Origin: Spirometra erinaceieuropaei
Taxonomy: Eukaryota; Platyhelminthes; Cestoda; Diphyllobothriidea; Diphyllobothriidae
Length of the DNA: 64,000 nucleotides
Direction: 5' to 3'
NCBI GenBank assembly: GCA_902702965.1
Contig: CACRXP010000543.1
Location: 298,651-362,650 of the forward strand
Each line of letters starts with the position of its first letter. Within the stretch, counting starts at the first letter, position 1. Below are positions 12,801 to 23,486 of this stretch, in pieces. The position numbers and the translations under genes are program-made. The notes beneath the pieces were generated by a model. That model was not told the origin of the DNA. It did no database searches and worked only from the letters and a program-made list of their open reading frames with translations.

Positions 12801-15800
12801 GAAAAACAGCTGAGTCCTGTCTTTATCTGTGCTTTCTCGCAGCGACTCAGTGGAGCACGTTCAAATGGAAACTATCGGTTTCTAGCTTGTTTGGAAAAAT
12901 TTACGAAACAATGAAGGAACGCAGGGTGTTGGGGAAAATATATCCCTTGCAGTCGACACCTACTCATAGTTTCGATTTGGTAAGATATTCACGCTGTAAA
13001 TATTCCTACGAAAGACGAGTTATTTAATTTCAGATTGCCTTTTTAAAGTCTAAAGTTCAGCCCCATTTTTTCTGCTTCCATCCGCAACCACGTAACAAAT
13101 CGTTGCGCTGCCTCTGAGGAATCCAGAACCGAAGTTTGTGTCGCGAAGCAGTCGAAGATTGACCAGACTAGTAGCTGGACTTTTACTTAGCAATTCTGCT
13201 TGGGGTAAGAAGAATTTTTGAGAATAAAACCCCAGTTAGTCCATATCCGTCAACGGAATAATCACTACACACGTCAGCCTCCACCGGCATGTTCCCTTCT
13301 TAGGGAAACAATTTACTGGTGATTTCTGGCGACAAATACAATCTGTAAGTAGGGCTACTCTCTGCAGGATGATGGACACGAATGAAAGTGAATGGCGTTA
13401 ACTCACGTGGGCGTAGTTGCGAAACGGAAGGCTTCACTCCAGGGCTAAGCGGAATGTCTGCACGTCGTCCTGCAAACCGGCCAGATCGGTGACACAACCC
13501 ACACGCGACTTTAGACACTTGCGATCGTATCCAACGGAGCGTAAACCGGTTGCTCCACTGTAAGATAGTTAAGTTCCATGGCTAACAGGATCCGGCGTCG
13601 GATTTCACATCCTTCTGGTCTGATGTCTGGTTATAGACGGTTTAGAATAATAAATATGTCCGAAGTAGACATACCAATCCCTTCCGTCTTTGTCAATAAG
13701 CATTTCGGTGATCCCATTCCCGTCGTCTGCTAATACATCCAGTTTCTGGCTGAGGACTACCTGCACAGGCACGGGTAAGTCAGCTTTCCTACCTCGCGAA
13801 GTTACCTAGGATGCTCCTCGTTACGCCCGGCCAGTTGCAGACGCCGCAAATCTCTGTATTATATGCTGTGGACAATGAAATAAACACCGGATCAAGGGAA
13901 TTGTACTGCTGACGTTTCAGAGACCATGGTTGGCTCTCCATTGTCAAAGCATTTAGTACAAAAATTGACCAGAATTTTAGACAAACGGCCGAATTAATTG
14001 GGCTTGGGCTGATCGATTTTTTTCTTCTTTCGCAGCCTTGGCCGTCTGACCGTCGTCTGTGAAGGTTGGTGGCCTCCTGTGTTGTGTGTCGTCACCTCAG
14101 TCGGGGTCGGTTATGTTTGTGTCGCCCGTTTTGGGTGAATTAGTCGACGGACCATGTTTGCTCGGTATTCCTAAGCTCCGTATGATCGTGTTGTCCTAGT
14201 TATGGCGTACGTAGTGACGTAGGCCTTTATAGGCCGCAGGAAGGCTTATATGTCTGTTGGTGAAGTTGGCGTCTAAGTACCAAGCCTCAAGTGAGGCGTT
14301 CCGCCCTTGAAGTGCCCCGGCCTAAGACAGTTGCTCCTTGAAAGTCAAAACTGTGCCACCCACCGAAACTTCAGCAGTTGTTCATCAAATACGTTGTTAC
14401 GATGGAGACTGCAACTACGTTGGGGAAACCGGACGGGTATTTTAGACCCGCCTACATGAGTAAAAACTGGAAACTCGGAGACTAGGCCCAAACCCACAGC
14501 TTGCGACTCACACTGGAGAAACTGGCCTCAGTTTTGACTTTCAAGGAGCAACTGTCTTAGGCCGGGGCACTTCAAGGGCGGAACGCCTCACTTGAGGTTT
14601 GGTACTCAGACGCCAACTTCACCAACAGACATATAAGCCTTCCTGCGGCCTATAAAGACCTACGTCACTGCGTACGCTATAACTAGGACAACACGATCAT
14701 ACGGAGCTTAGGAATACCGAGTAAACATGGTCCGTCGACCAATTCACCCAAAATGAGCGACAAACGCAACCGACCCCAATTGAGGTGACAACACACAACA
14801 CAGGAAGCCACCAACCTTCACAAACGACGGTCAGAGGACCAAGGCTGCGAAAGAAGAAAAAAAATCGATCAGCCCAAGTCCAACTACTTCGGCCGTTTAT
14901 CCAAAATCCTGGTTGATTTTTGCACTAAACGCTTTGCCAATGGAGAGCCGACCAAGCTATCCGAAACGTAAGCAGTACAATTCTCTTGATCCGGTGAGCA
15001 CTTCATTTTTCTCAGCTTACCGACCCGGATCGCTTACGTTAGCTAACCTGTATTATATCCGTCCATTATGAGCTAGTCATACTAATCGGCCAAGTAAAGG
15101 GAGGCGTGGATACTCTTTTGCCAAGGAAGACATTCAGACGCATTTTCCAGGGAGGAGGGCGTGGTGTTTGGGGTCTTCCAATAGCTGTAAACGTTAAGAC
15201 AGCTTCCTTTAGTCAGACAAGAGTACTTTAAGATATACGCACTAACTACGTAAACAGCATCAGAATAAGTCTTGGGAGCAGAGCCCCACAGCGCTGTTAC
15301 TGATTGTTCACTTGCGGAAAAGGTAGTTCAGAAACCCTAAGAAGATACTGTTTCTCTGGACGACGGTCGAGTACGTAAGCCTCCGGCTTTGTTGCGATAA
15401 CAGGCCCGCTTATTCGATTTAGGTGGGAGTGTTATATTAGAGTTACTCTTCTGGCTAGGCTTAAATGATTACATTTACAGTCATGCTCGGGGTTAGGCTC
15501 AAAGTTATAGTTAACCTAATATTGCGGTTAGAAAAAGGATTAGAGTTGGGGTTGGGGTTACGCTTGCCTGCCGCATACCGTCTCACTCAATCTAGCCTTC
15601 TTCAACCAATAACCATAGATTACCTGTGTTTCACCCCTTTACACACTCCTAGTTCGCATATTTTAATCTGCGCGACCTGAAGTAATAAAAAAAACATACG
15701 GCAGAAATGCGAGTCTTCTCAATGCCTTCTACAGGTTTCGTCACTTGCCGCTGTAATCTGCCCTACTGGTAGGAAAAATCCTAACACACTTCCCATTTTA

Positions 15801-16452
15801 CTGGGATACCTAGGTCTTATTTTGTCACTGGGTTCAAACGTCTAATCATTTCCATTTTTTATTGTGATCGAACTCAGTCCCATAGACATCTCATTATATC
15901 GCTAAGTCATCAACATTTGGGGTCTTCCCAACCTGCTTTATGGCATACTATCATAATAGAACGTCACAATTCACTCGACATTTCAGATAAAACCGCAGGC
16001 AACGCTTTGTTTTTCTTTTAAGGAGATCGAGCCAAGGCCATTCATATCATCCTTTTGCACTGATAAAGAGGACTCCTTCAAAGTCGCTTGAGGTCGCTTC
16101 TATCGGCATAACTCGGTCATCTGGCTGAATAATATGCTGACATCTATACATATACATGTCCAATGCGTCGGTTCGGCTCGTAATATAGGCTTGGTAGAAG
16201 AAGGTGACTCAGGCAAAATCTTTTTTCTTCGTTTTCAGCGGCGACAGACTTCGGAGAGTGTTTAACCAACTGGACACTAATGCAGACGGGCGCATCGACA
16301 CGACTGAAGTCCAAGGCATTCTGTTGGCACTTGCAGACCCAGCAAACGAAGAACTCCTGCGTACACTCTTTCAACTTAATGGTCTATCACTGGACGCTGG
16401 GTTGACCTATGAGCAATTCATAACCTTATTCTCCGATCCTGTCTTTGTGTGA
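6745..16452 (+). CDS. Calmodulin-like EF-hand protein, gene 1 (three exons)
   Basis: The coding sequence joins 6745-6897, 8126-8220 and 16239-16452 and gives 153 residues, close to calmodulin length. EF-hand loops: residues 24-35 (DTNHDRILSCQE), 58-69 (DRNRDGQITAEE) and 95-106 (DTNADGRIDTTE). The fourth, about 131-142, has lost the acidic residues at positions 1 and 3 and has Q at position 12. All junctions are GT..AG: GTTAGT after exon 1, GTAAGT after exon 2, and pyrimidine-rich acceptors ending ATAG and TTTTCAG. Phases agree (0, then 2; the split codon becomes Asp83). Proteins of this family bind calcium and change shape to signal or buffer; the partner cannot be inferred. No signal peptide or membrane segment is visible. 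Gene 2 downstream has identical exon lengths. The last intron is about 8 kb and full of transposons, so expression from this copy is not assured, but no stop or frameshift interrupts it. Confidence 0.85.
8126..8220 (+). CDS. Gene 1 exon 2: EF-hand 2
   Basis: A 95-base exon, phase 0 to phase 2, bounded by ATAG and GTAAGT. The loop DRNRDGQITAEE is canonical. At protein level it is about 87% identical to the matching exon of gene 2, the best conserved part of the pair. Confidence 0.87.
8488..8985 (+). repeat. Dispersed repeat R1, copy 1, with (TCC)n expansion
   Basis: Begins AGTTCGACCGTC, continues GATGTCCACCGTGTG and GATAGTAGACTT, then a TCC run (about 8616-8660), CCTAGGCGT and GACGCGGCG. The same order occurs at 18.7 kb. 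Near 8990 GTTCGAATCCC resembles a pol III B box, so a SINE-type origin is possible. Confidence 0.65.
9294..9562 (+). repeat. Dispersed repeat R1, copy 2
   Basis: Shares GACAGTT...CGTCCACTGTGTGCCCCACAG, TATAGTGATGGCAGACGTG and AAGAAGACCGGAGG with copies 1 and 3. Its right end meets the tail of the 9.6-kb LINE. Confidence 0.6.
9566..12140 (-). mobile_element. CR1-like LINE, 2.5-kb decayed copy in gene 1 intron 2
   Basis: Antisense to gene 1. Pieces in order on the - strand: linker before the reverse transcriptase (about 12040-11550), fingers and palm with VDFKKAFGSVPHQRLLYRLI (11170-10871), the catalytic block (10870-10574), the thumb and C-terminal region with FVRPQLEFAIQAWKPW (10543-10109), then a frameshifted end and 3' UTR finishing AATAAACTGAAA. 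The catalytic FADD is FAVD, and several stops and frameshifts are present, so it is dead. The 3' end lies inside a copy of the 9.3-kb dispersed repeat. The 5' limit is approximate. Confidence 0.85.
13876..15005. mobile_element. Penelope-like element: two 3' ends in a giant palindrome
   Basis: Arms 13876-14354 and 14529-15005 are reverse complements over almost their whole length (about 478 bases each), with a 174-base centre. In + orientation the centre and right arm encode a decayed GIY-YIG endonuclease: CNYVGETGRVF, then TRLHE, ATHTGETGLSFDFQGATVLG, RGTSRAERLT and, one frame over, EVWYSDANFTNRHISLPAAY. This order is that of the C-terminal endonuclease of Penelope-like elements. The left arm is a shorter copy on the - strand, so two 5'-truncated copies sit head to head. 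Stops and a frameshift make both inactive. Confidence 0.82.
15380..15570 (+). repeat. Degraded telomere-like element
   Basis: GATAACAGGCCCGC near 15398 resembles the left flank of the 2.1-kb element, followed by GGTTAGG-type units (15490-15560). No clear right flank is seen. Confidence 0.4.
16239..16452 (+). CDS. Gene 1 exon 3: EF-hand 3, degenerate EF-hand 4, stop
   Basis: A 214-base exon (one base completing Asp83, 70 codons, TGA) after a strong TTTTCAG acceptor. EF-hand 3 is canonical; EF-hand 4 keeps the helix pattern and Asp at loop position 5 but not the other ligands. The protein ends FSDPVFV, like FSDPTFV in gene 2. Confidence 0.87.
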
Positions 16453-18692
16453 CATTGTCCTTGTTATTGCGCACTAAGAATTGTCTTAGACAAACCCTTT
16501 CTGTGTGTATCTTTTTAAATTAACGGACACATTATTCTCATCAGAAGAATATCTTGCCAAGACTTGTACAACAAAAGGACATCGGACTGAGCGTGATCTT
16601 GGTCCGTGAGAGAACAGTAACTTAGTTTGAACCAATTGGTGGACGGTTTTGTGACCTGAATGCTGATTGGGTCAGTCCAACTCTGTCAGTGGCATAACTC
16701 ATGAAATGTGCCTAAATTTGTGTAACATATGTTATCATTCGGATACGAGCCCATATGCATCGATTAGAATTCCTACCTAATAATGATGGACTTTAGGTGA
16801 AGTGAAAACATGTAGGACGTGTGAAAAGCAATAATACGCCGTTCAGAAATAAGGAATTTTTCAAGAAGGAGGGAAATGTAGAACGTCTAAGGTGTTTTGC
16901 GTCCACCAGTGGCCGCTACCGAGTTCAGACCTTTACCTCATCAAGGTATTTTAGGTGTATGAACTTGAAACCGACCTCTCAGCTGTACGCTAATGAAACA
17001 AAGACTAGGGTCCCTCGGTCGCCAGCGGGCTTCTGCGTATAACGGACGAAGGCAAACCACAGGGCTGGAAAAAGACGTCGTAACACACAAAAATCTCGGA
17101 CGCTTTGAAGTAGAACAGTAGACGCCCCGATAAACAGGCCATGGGCAAGAAGATTATTTGTCGAAGTTAAAATATTATCTATTTAATTAAGCCGTGTGTG
17201 CAGGCTGCAGCATAAACTTGTTAAAATTGTCGGATACTATCCTAAGGAGACTTTTGCCAAGTTTGCAGCACTTGAGTACACGTGCATATACTTTGCGTCA
17301 GAAGTTTGATGTTCAAATTGTGATTGATAGTCAGCTTACTAGAACAGACAGAATTCTATCGACCAATTTCTTCAGTAGCGGCAAGTTCTTGAATGCAAGT
17401 TCATGTTGCCAAACCATAATCAGACCGGTAGAAGCACATCTTATCACAACCGAAATTTGAGAATTTCTGGGGCCCTGCTGACCGGAAGGAGTTTACGATA
17501 TATGTCCGGGATCATTATTTGGAAAGTTCGGTCTCCTTCGCCTGCAGCCGCTCAGCAACCGCATACGTGATGGCTGAGTAATGTTGTTTATAACTGAGCC
17601 TCCCTCGCCCTGTCGGTGATTGACGCGGCACTGACCTGGCTGTCGCGATCAAACACCCTGAAATGGCCTATTTAGCTTGAAGAAATGTACCTATTTACGG
17701 GAATGAATTTACAGCGACAGAAAGTTCACAACGATCATTCGTAGATTGGCCTCTTCTGCAGAGCACAAGAGAGGAGGATGCGGGTTTTGAGCATGCCAGA
17801 GATGACATGTAAAACACGACAGCCTTAGCCCTTCGATGGTATCCCTGTGGAGACATTTAAAACACCCTGTGGTAACCTGAGGACCAACATATCTCACAAA
17901 ACGGTCAGCAACAATGAGATTGAAGACGACAAACCACAGACAATGAAGCCAAAACACAGTCTCTAAAGGAACCCTAAACTGACAATCTTTCGGAAGCATC
18001 TGGTTGATAATGATAAAGTTGGGCTAAGATTCAGGCTGATTTCATAACATGTGATTCTAATCTGCATACCATATACAGTGTTGCCGACATTATCCGAGGG
18101 GATTATGTGTTGAGGAATACTTGATAGGCCTGCCTATTCCGTTACCATTCAGAAGTTGGACGCAAGCAACCATTGACAGAAACTACTTAGGTATTCGAAC
18201 AAACGTTATGCAATGAGTTCACGTAATAAAACGGAACTCACTAAGTCTGGTGGAAGACCAGAACCTTTCATAAGAGTAGGGAGGGTGGGAGTTACGGGAA
18301 CAGTCAAAGACACAAGACTGCTAACGTTGGGTATTCGGCCAACCGCATGATCTGCAAATGAAGTCGAAAGGACAGACATGAGTAAACCGCAGTCTGAGCT
18401 GCCATACAACCAACGATAAAATACCGCGTCCAGAGATGGAACGCGTGTCGTATTCAGCGCGAGCCTCCCAACCTGCCAGGCCCGGCGAGGAACACCGTTA
18501 CCCCGGTAGACCAGTGGTGACTTGTCACAAAGTTTAATTATAGCGAGGGAGCAGTGAGCCACATTGACCCCATCTTTCTCCCAACGACCACCATGCCCCG
18601 ACAGCAAAGCGAACTTACGGAGACTGAATAGCAAATTAGGACAGTGACTGAGCTGGCGTAAGACTCCTGCCTCTCGAAATTCACGCATACAT
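16453..18692. other. Intergenic, no gene recognised
   Basis: Follows the gene 1 stop codon. No canonical AATAAA close to the stop was seen; the frames present are short and without domains. Confidence 0.5.
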
Positions 18693-19070
18693 GACAGCTC
18701 GACCGTCGTGTCTGACGATGTCCATCGTGTGCTCCGCAGCAGCCTGAGAGCAGTGACGGCAATGTGCGCGCGGGTTATTTTAAAGTGGTGGTAGACTTGC
18801 GCTGCATTTACTGCACTTTCTCTCCCTCCCTCACCTGAGCTCGGTGTCAAGACAGAATCAAGAAGACCGGAAGCGGAAGAGGACACAGGTGGCTGGCACG
18901 ACGAGAAAACCCGCACCTAGGCGTGCCGCTACACTTCCTGGTCCACAACGCGCACTGGCCAGGATTTTATACAACAAGAAAAAAAGGAGGTAGGGGCGAC
19001 TCGGATCCAAAATAACGCGGCGTGCGCCTGCACGGGGACGTGCCACCTCATCCCAAGGCTGACATTTTAT
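18693..19070 (+). repeat. Dispersed repeat R1, copy 3
   Basis: GACAGCTCGACCGTC, GATGTCCATCGTGTG, GTAGACTTGCGCTGCAT, CCTAGGCGTGCC, GGATTTTATACAACAAGAA and AACGCGGCG match copy 1 in the same order. It accounts for the upstream part of a long - strand ORF here. Confidence 0.65.
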
Positions 19071-22000
19071 GGGTGCGCATTTCAAATAACGCCTGTCGGA
19101 GGTCAATCTGGCCTCCGTGCTGGTTCAGGCCATTTATTTCTTGGCCCGTCTTAGGGGCACACCTGCACGTGATTGACCCTAAACAACACCGTTCATCTAG
19201 AGGAGCCAGCGCACTGAACCATTCGTGCGGAGGTGACTACTGTCATGCAACTACCTACCGCTCCATCGATCACAAGCGATCGAATTGCCTCGACCTGTAG
19301 CAAATGTCCACCAGCTCACTCTGCACATATTCAGCGCGAAATAAATTCGCTAGTCTCTAAAGCCCGTCGGGTATTATAAGTACCATGCAGGATGCATTGG
19401 TCTGCGTCATTAATGGACTATACCAAATTCCTTTAAATTGCCACTGCATCTGCTCAAATGAAGAAGATGCGACCGGAATGAGGACTGACGTAAAGACTAT
19501 CATCATGCCAGGCATCATCTGGACTGGAGTTTTCGGGGACACAAGTTGTGGAAGCCTGATATGAAGGGGGATTTTCGGGAGAGCGAACCGCAGTGGCAGG
19601 CACTTTACCGCATCAAAATTGACCGGCGTATGAAAGGCTGGTGGCCAACGTACTTAAAATGTTCAAAATCGAATTCAATTAGTTCACCATCTAAATAACG
19701 TCGAAGGAACACTAAAGCTCCAAAACCAAGTTGGAAATGAGAGTGGCCGCTTTACCAAATGGGGGACTTCGCATTGAAAAAGCTTTACCGAAATTCTCAC
19801 TCAAAGGACTTCCTCGAGGTTCGGCAGTCTAGAATCTGCACCAACAGTCGCCATGTCTGTCTTGATTTCCACTACCGGGGACTACAAGCGTAGCTCATCT
19901 GTCAAGCCCACCTCCAAAGTACTGAGTGGTTATGACAATAAGCTACTTTCTTTGCCCCTCACGCTTTCGCAATGAAGAAGTTCCGATTGCGGCCTCCCTA
20001 CCTCCACACCCAAGGTGTGTTTTAAATCATATTCGTTCGAACGGAGATCTCACTGAATCAGGGAGCGAATGCTGCTAAGCAAATTCAAATTGTTGATATC
20101 CTGAGCGTTCAGCGAATTTCACCAATGATCAGAATGGTGATGAAATCGTGAGAAGTAACTACCCGGATGCGGGCCAGCGAGTTATTATCGTGTTAATATC
20201 AAAGAGATGCGGTGGATGCAAGACCTGTTGGTTTAACCAGGCGTGTGGCGTTTTCGCAGCTTCATCGCACAAATGCTGCGTTCCTTGCGCATCTGCTATT
20301 CATGTCTTTTGCTGTCTCTGAAGATGCGTTGGTCAAAGCATAGGCGAATAAGAGACCACTTTCAGCGGTTGATTCGCCCGCCCAATGAATTCAGTAGGCA
20401 GCTGACTAGGTCTCTGTGCAGAATTTTTGAATGTCGGACTTCAAAGGCCGTTTTTCTTTCGTGATTGCCCTAAGAAGCAGATTTCGTTGGGCTTCAGAAT
20501 ATATGTTCTGAGCGGCAGTAGGGTCTGAATGCCGCGTCGCCTATCGGCACTTTAAATATTTCACAATTTATTCGGTGACGATTTTTAAGTCTCCAAACCC
20601 ATGCTACACGCATGTGACCCCGAATTAGGTTCCAGATCGTCGTATACTGGATGTCTCAAACATTTTCCCGTGCATATGAATAAATCTCACTCAGGAATTT
20701 CTTACTTATGTATCTCGTTCTTCGTAGTTCGCTGATGCATTCTTAGGGTCAAATGTTTTACACGAATTCATTGGAGTAAAATTATTGTTTGAGCGCCTCA
20801 CAAAAATGAATTTCCTCGAAAACCGCCATTCAGAAACACTGAATAGGCATTTATGGTAGTTATAAAATGCAGACCATTTCAGGTGTTTGGCATTACATAT
20901 CCTGCAATTTCGTAATACTTCTTGGATCCTTCAACTGCATACTTTACAGGGTTCCAGGGAGCAGCAGAACATATCTTTTGTTGTCATTATCTTTAAAATT
21001 ATAAATTATTTTAATAACTCTGCAAAACTTTCGTTTTTTATAGTGAGGAAAGATATCTTCGGAAAAGAGGCCATAATGCAAGTTAATGCCAACTTTAAGG
21101 CAATATGTTGAGTAAGCATCTCTGGCTCTTTAAAGCACATCTATGCATGGAGTGCCCCTACCGATAGGTGAGATCAGAGGTTTGGATAAAATTTTGCTGT
21201 AAGGGCCACTGACAAGCTACTTTGAGAAGAAAAGGGGAATATTAAATGACAAAAAATAGGAATTCTTTTGCGTCCGAGAAAAAAGAGTCCGTTCAAGAGG
21301 CTGGAGTTCCATGGCAAAAATCGCCCATTGTGCCCCTCGTAAAGTTTTGAGTATGCAGGCGCAGCACAACATATTTCCATAAGTTGAAGTATTTCTGTTC
21401 ATCTTACAAGTGAATTTTGTCATTTATACCCCTGGAAACCTATCCTGGATAGCTATAAGACACGTGGAAAAAGCCGTCCAGAATGCATATTCAGAAGCTC
21501 ATGTTTTCATAGACTCAACAGAGGTCGCCATCGGTATGCAGCAGTTACGAGCGGTCCTTTTGTGCGGAAGAGTCGGCCAACTAACCGGGGATCCTCGAGT
21601 ACTTACCAGTAAGGTTATTTTGCGATCTAGAAAATTATTTTTTTCTAGTTAACAATACACTCCCTGTGCTTGGTCTCGGGGCACTTACTTGAGCGCACTT
21701 GATGCATTCGGGCACTAATGCCTTACCGCCTTAACCACGTGCTCTTGCCGTGATCTCTCGCAACACCGGGTCCGTACTTTGTGCACGAGGTTACTTCTTC
21801 GATCATGCACTTTTCTGGGGCTTTCCGTGCACATACACACTCACGTTCGCCTGGACTGTGCGCAGTTTAGGAGACGTCGCATGGAGGCCTGTTAGCTGGA
21901 CTTCCTACTTAACAGTAGGAGGGACACGGTCGTAACGTGCAGTCTCTGCGAGGTATTCACTAAACTTTGTATCAATATTTTACCTATTGCATGTAGCAAT

Positions 22001-23291
22001 TTGTATTTTCATGGTTTTCCGCCCCTTGGATATGAGCTGGTTACGTAGGCACACAGTGCTCTAGGTCACTGCAAACATACACATTATGCGGCAACAGGAG
22101 AATGGGGAGATTAGGGATCTTGTTTGCATGGAAAAAGGGACATTTGACTGACCAAGGTCCCCGAATTGTTTGACATTTCCCGCGTCTCTAATACCCCAGA
22201 CGCCAAATGAACGAATTCTCAAATATCTATAGTTCTTTCAAACCATCAAACGTGAGATGCAAGATAGCCAGAGCACTTAATTTAAGTTCGCTAACTGAAC
22301 AGTCTGATATGCAGGACTTTGCATTTCAGTGTGGACAACCGTGGAGAACAGGCATTCATTGTTCTTGCAGTGCGTGAAAACTAAAATTCATGACAAAAAT
22401 TGACGAGTACTTCGCACCTGTACTCAGTAACCACAACTGATGCAGAAGGACAGAAAACACAAGGGCCTGTCTGATAAGGAGGTTGCTCCTGTTAAACCGC
22501 AAATATGTAAAGTTTGCACGCTTAAATGTGCAGTTTAAACTTGCATGCAAATCATTCGCTTGCAGTTTGTGTGCTTAGTTTCTAGCTCTGGTGCAAATGG
22601 TTCCTCTGAAAAAGTGTTTTGCTTTGGGAATGAACTCATGGTTGCGTTTTACTGAATAAAGACAGCATATGACAAAGATTCCTTAAGATTGGATTATATG
22701 GTGTATTGGACAAGCAACTACTAGATCTCCATTTGCTCGTGGGAATTTATTTCAAATCTCACTTTTTCCAGTTTTCCATAGGTCCGGCGAAAGAATAACA
22801 TTTTGACAAACCTATTTGGTCAGTCAGAGGCTGAAATCATTGCGTCTGACTATTCCAGTGAGATGTAGGTAGATAATTGTAACCATGTTAATAAGTCAAA
22901 TAAGCTAGAAAAAAACTTATTACCGCCCATGTCGGCCGCCTCTTCTTGTCAGAGCAATTAGTCCAGATTATAATTATCATCCAGCCAGGTGCGAAAATAG
23001 TGCCTACCCTGTTTACGGAATGGTCCAACGTAAACTGTGTGTTGATCGAGAATGGAAGACAAATTTATTTGAGTTGGCGGTTACTGCGGACTGTACTGTC
23101 GCCATAACTTTCACAGTCTTGCAAGTTAAACCGTTCTTAAAATGGTACGGATTGTCTTTTCAAGTGGTATATTAATACAGATATGCGATTCCCTAACAAA
23201 AATGCATTGCTAAAGGAACTTCATCAAAAACCGTCAAAAAATCGTAATAGCGATAAAAATCAAATAGGATTTTAATATAAACATGGCATGA
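19071..23291. other. Between genes 1 and 2, no gene recognised
   Basis: About 4 kb upstream of gene 2 with no supported exon. Frames at 20.2, 21.4 and 22.4 kb are short and domain-free. The gene 2 promoter or leader exon should lie here but cannot be placed. Confidence 0.5.
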
Positions 23292-23311
23292 CTTATTACT
23301 TCGTCTTACAG
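23292..23311 (+). promoter_or_regulatory. 3' splice acceptor just before the gene 2 start codon
   Basis: A pyrimidine-rich run ending CTTACAG lies 22 bases before the ATG. The 22-base leader contains an in-frame TAA, which fixes ATG 23334 as the start and marks the leader as 5' UTR. A spliced 5' UTR exon or a spliced leader would both explain it. Confidence 0.55.
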
Positions 23312-23333
23312 CACCTTTGCTGGCTAAGCAAAC

Positions 23334-23486
23334 ATGTATCGGCGACTGTTGAGAGAAGAAACGGGCAGGCGGCGCCGACTGGTTGACTTATTCTACCAGA
23401 TGGATACAAATCATGACAGAATCCTGAGTGCACGTGAAGTAAACTGTTATCTACGTCAGCATGGTTATGACGATGCTGCAATAATG
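23334..23486 (+). CDS. Gene 2 exon 1: basic N-terminus and EF-hand 1
   Basis: 51 residues, ending ATG|GTAAGT in phase 0. Residues 3-15 are Arg-rich. About 75% identical to gene 1 exon 1, with differences concentrated in residues 3-9. Confidence 0.87.

Noticed and set aside
18206..18916. 236-codon - strand ORF
   Set aside because: Its first quarter lies in dispersed repeat R1 copy 3 read antisense, there is no recognisable domain, and the composition (Ser, Leu, Arg rich) fits a chance frame.
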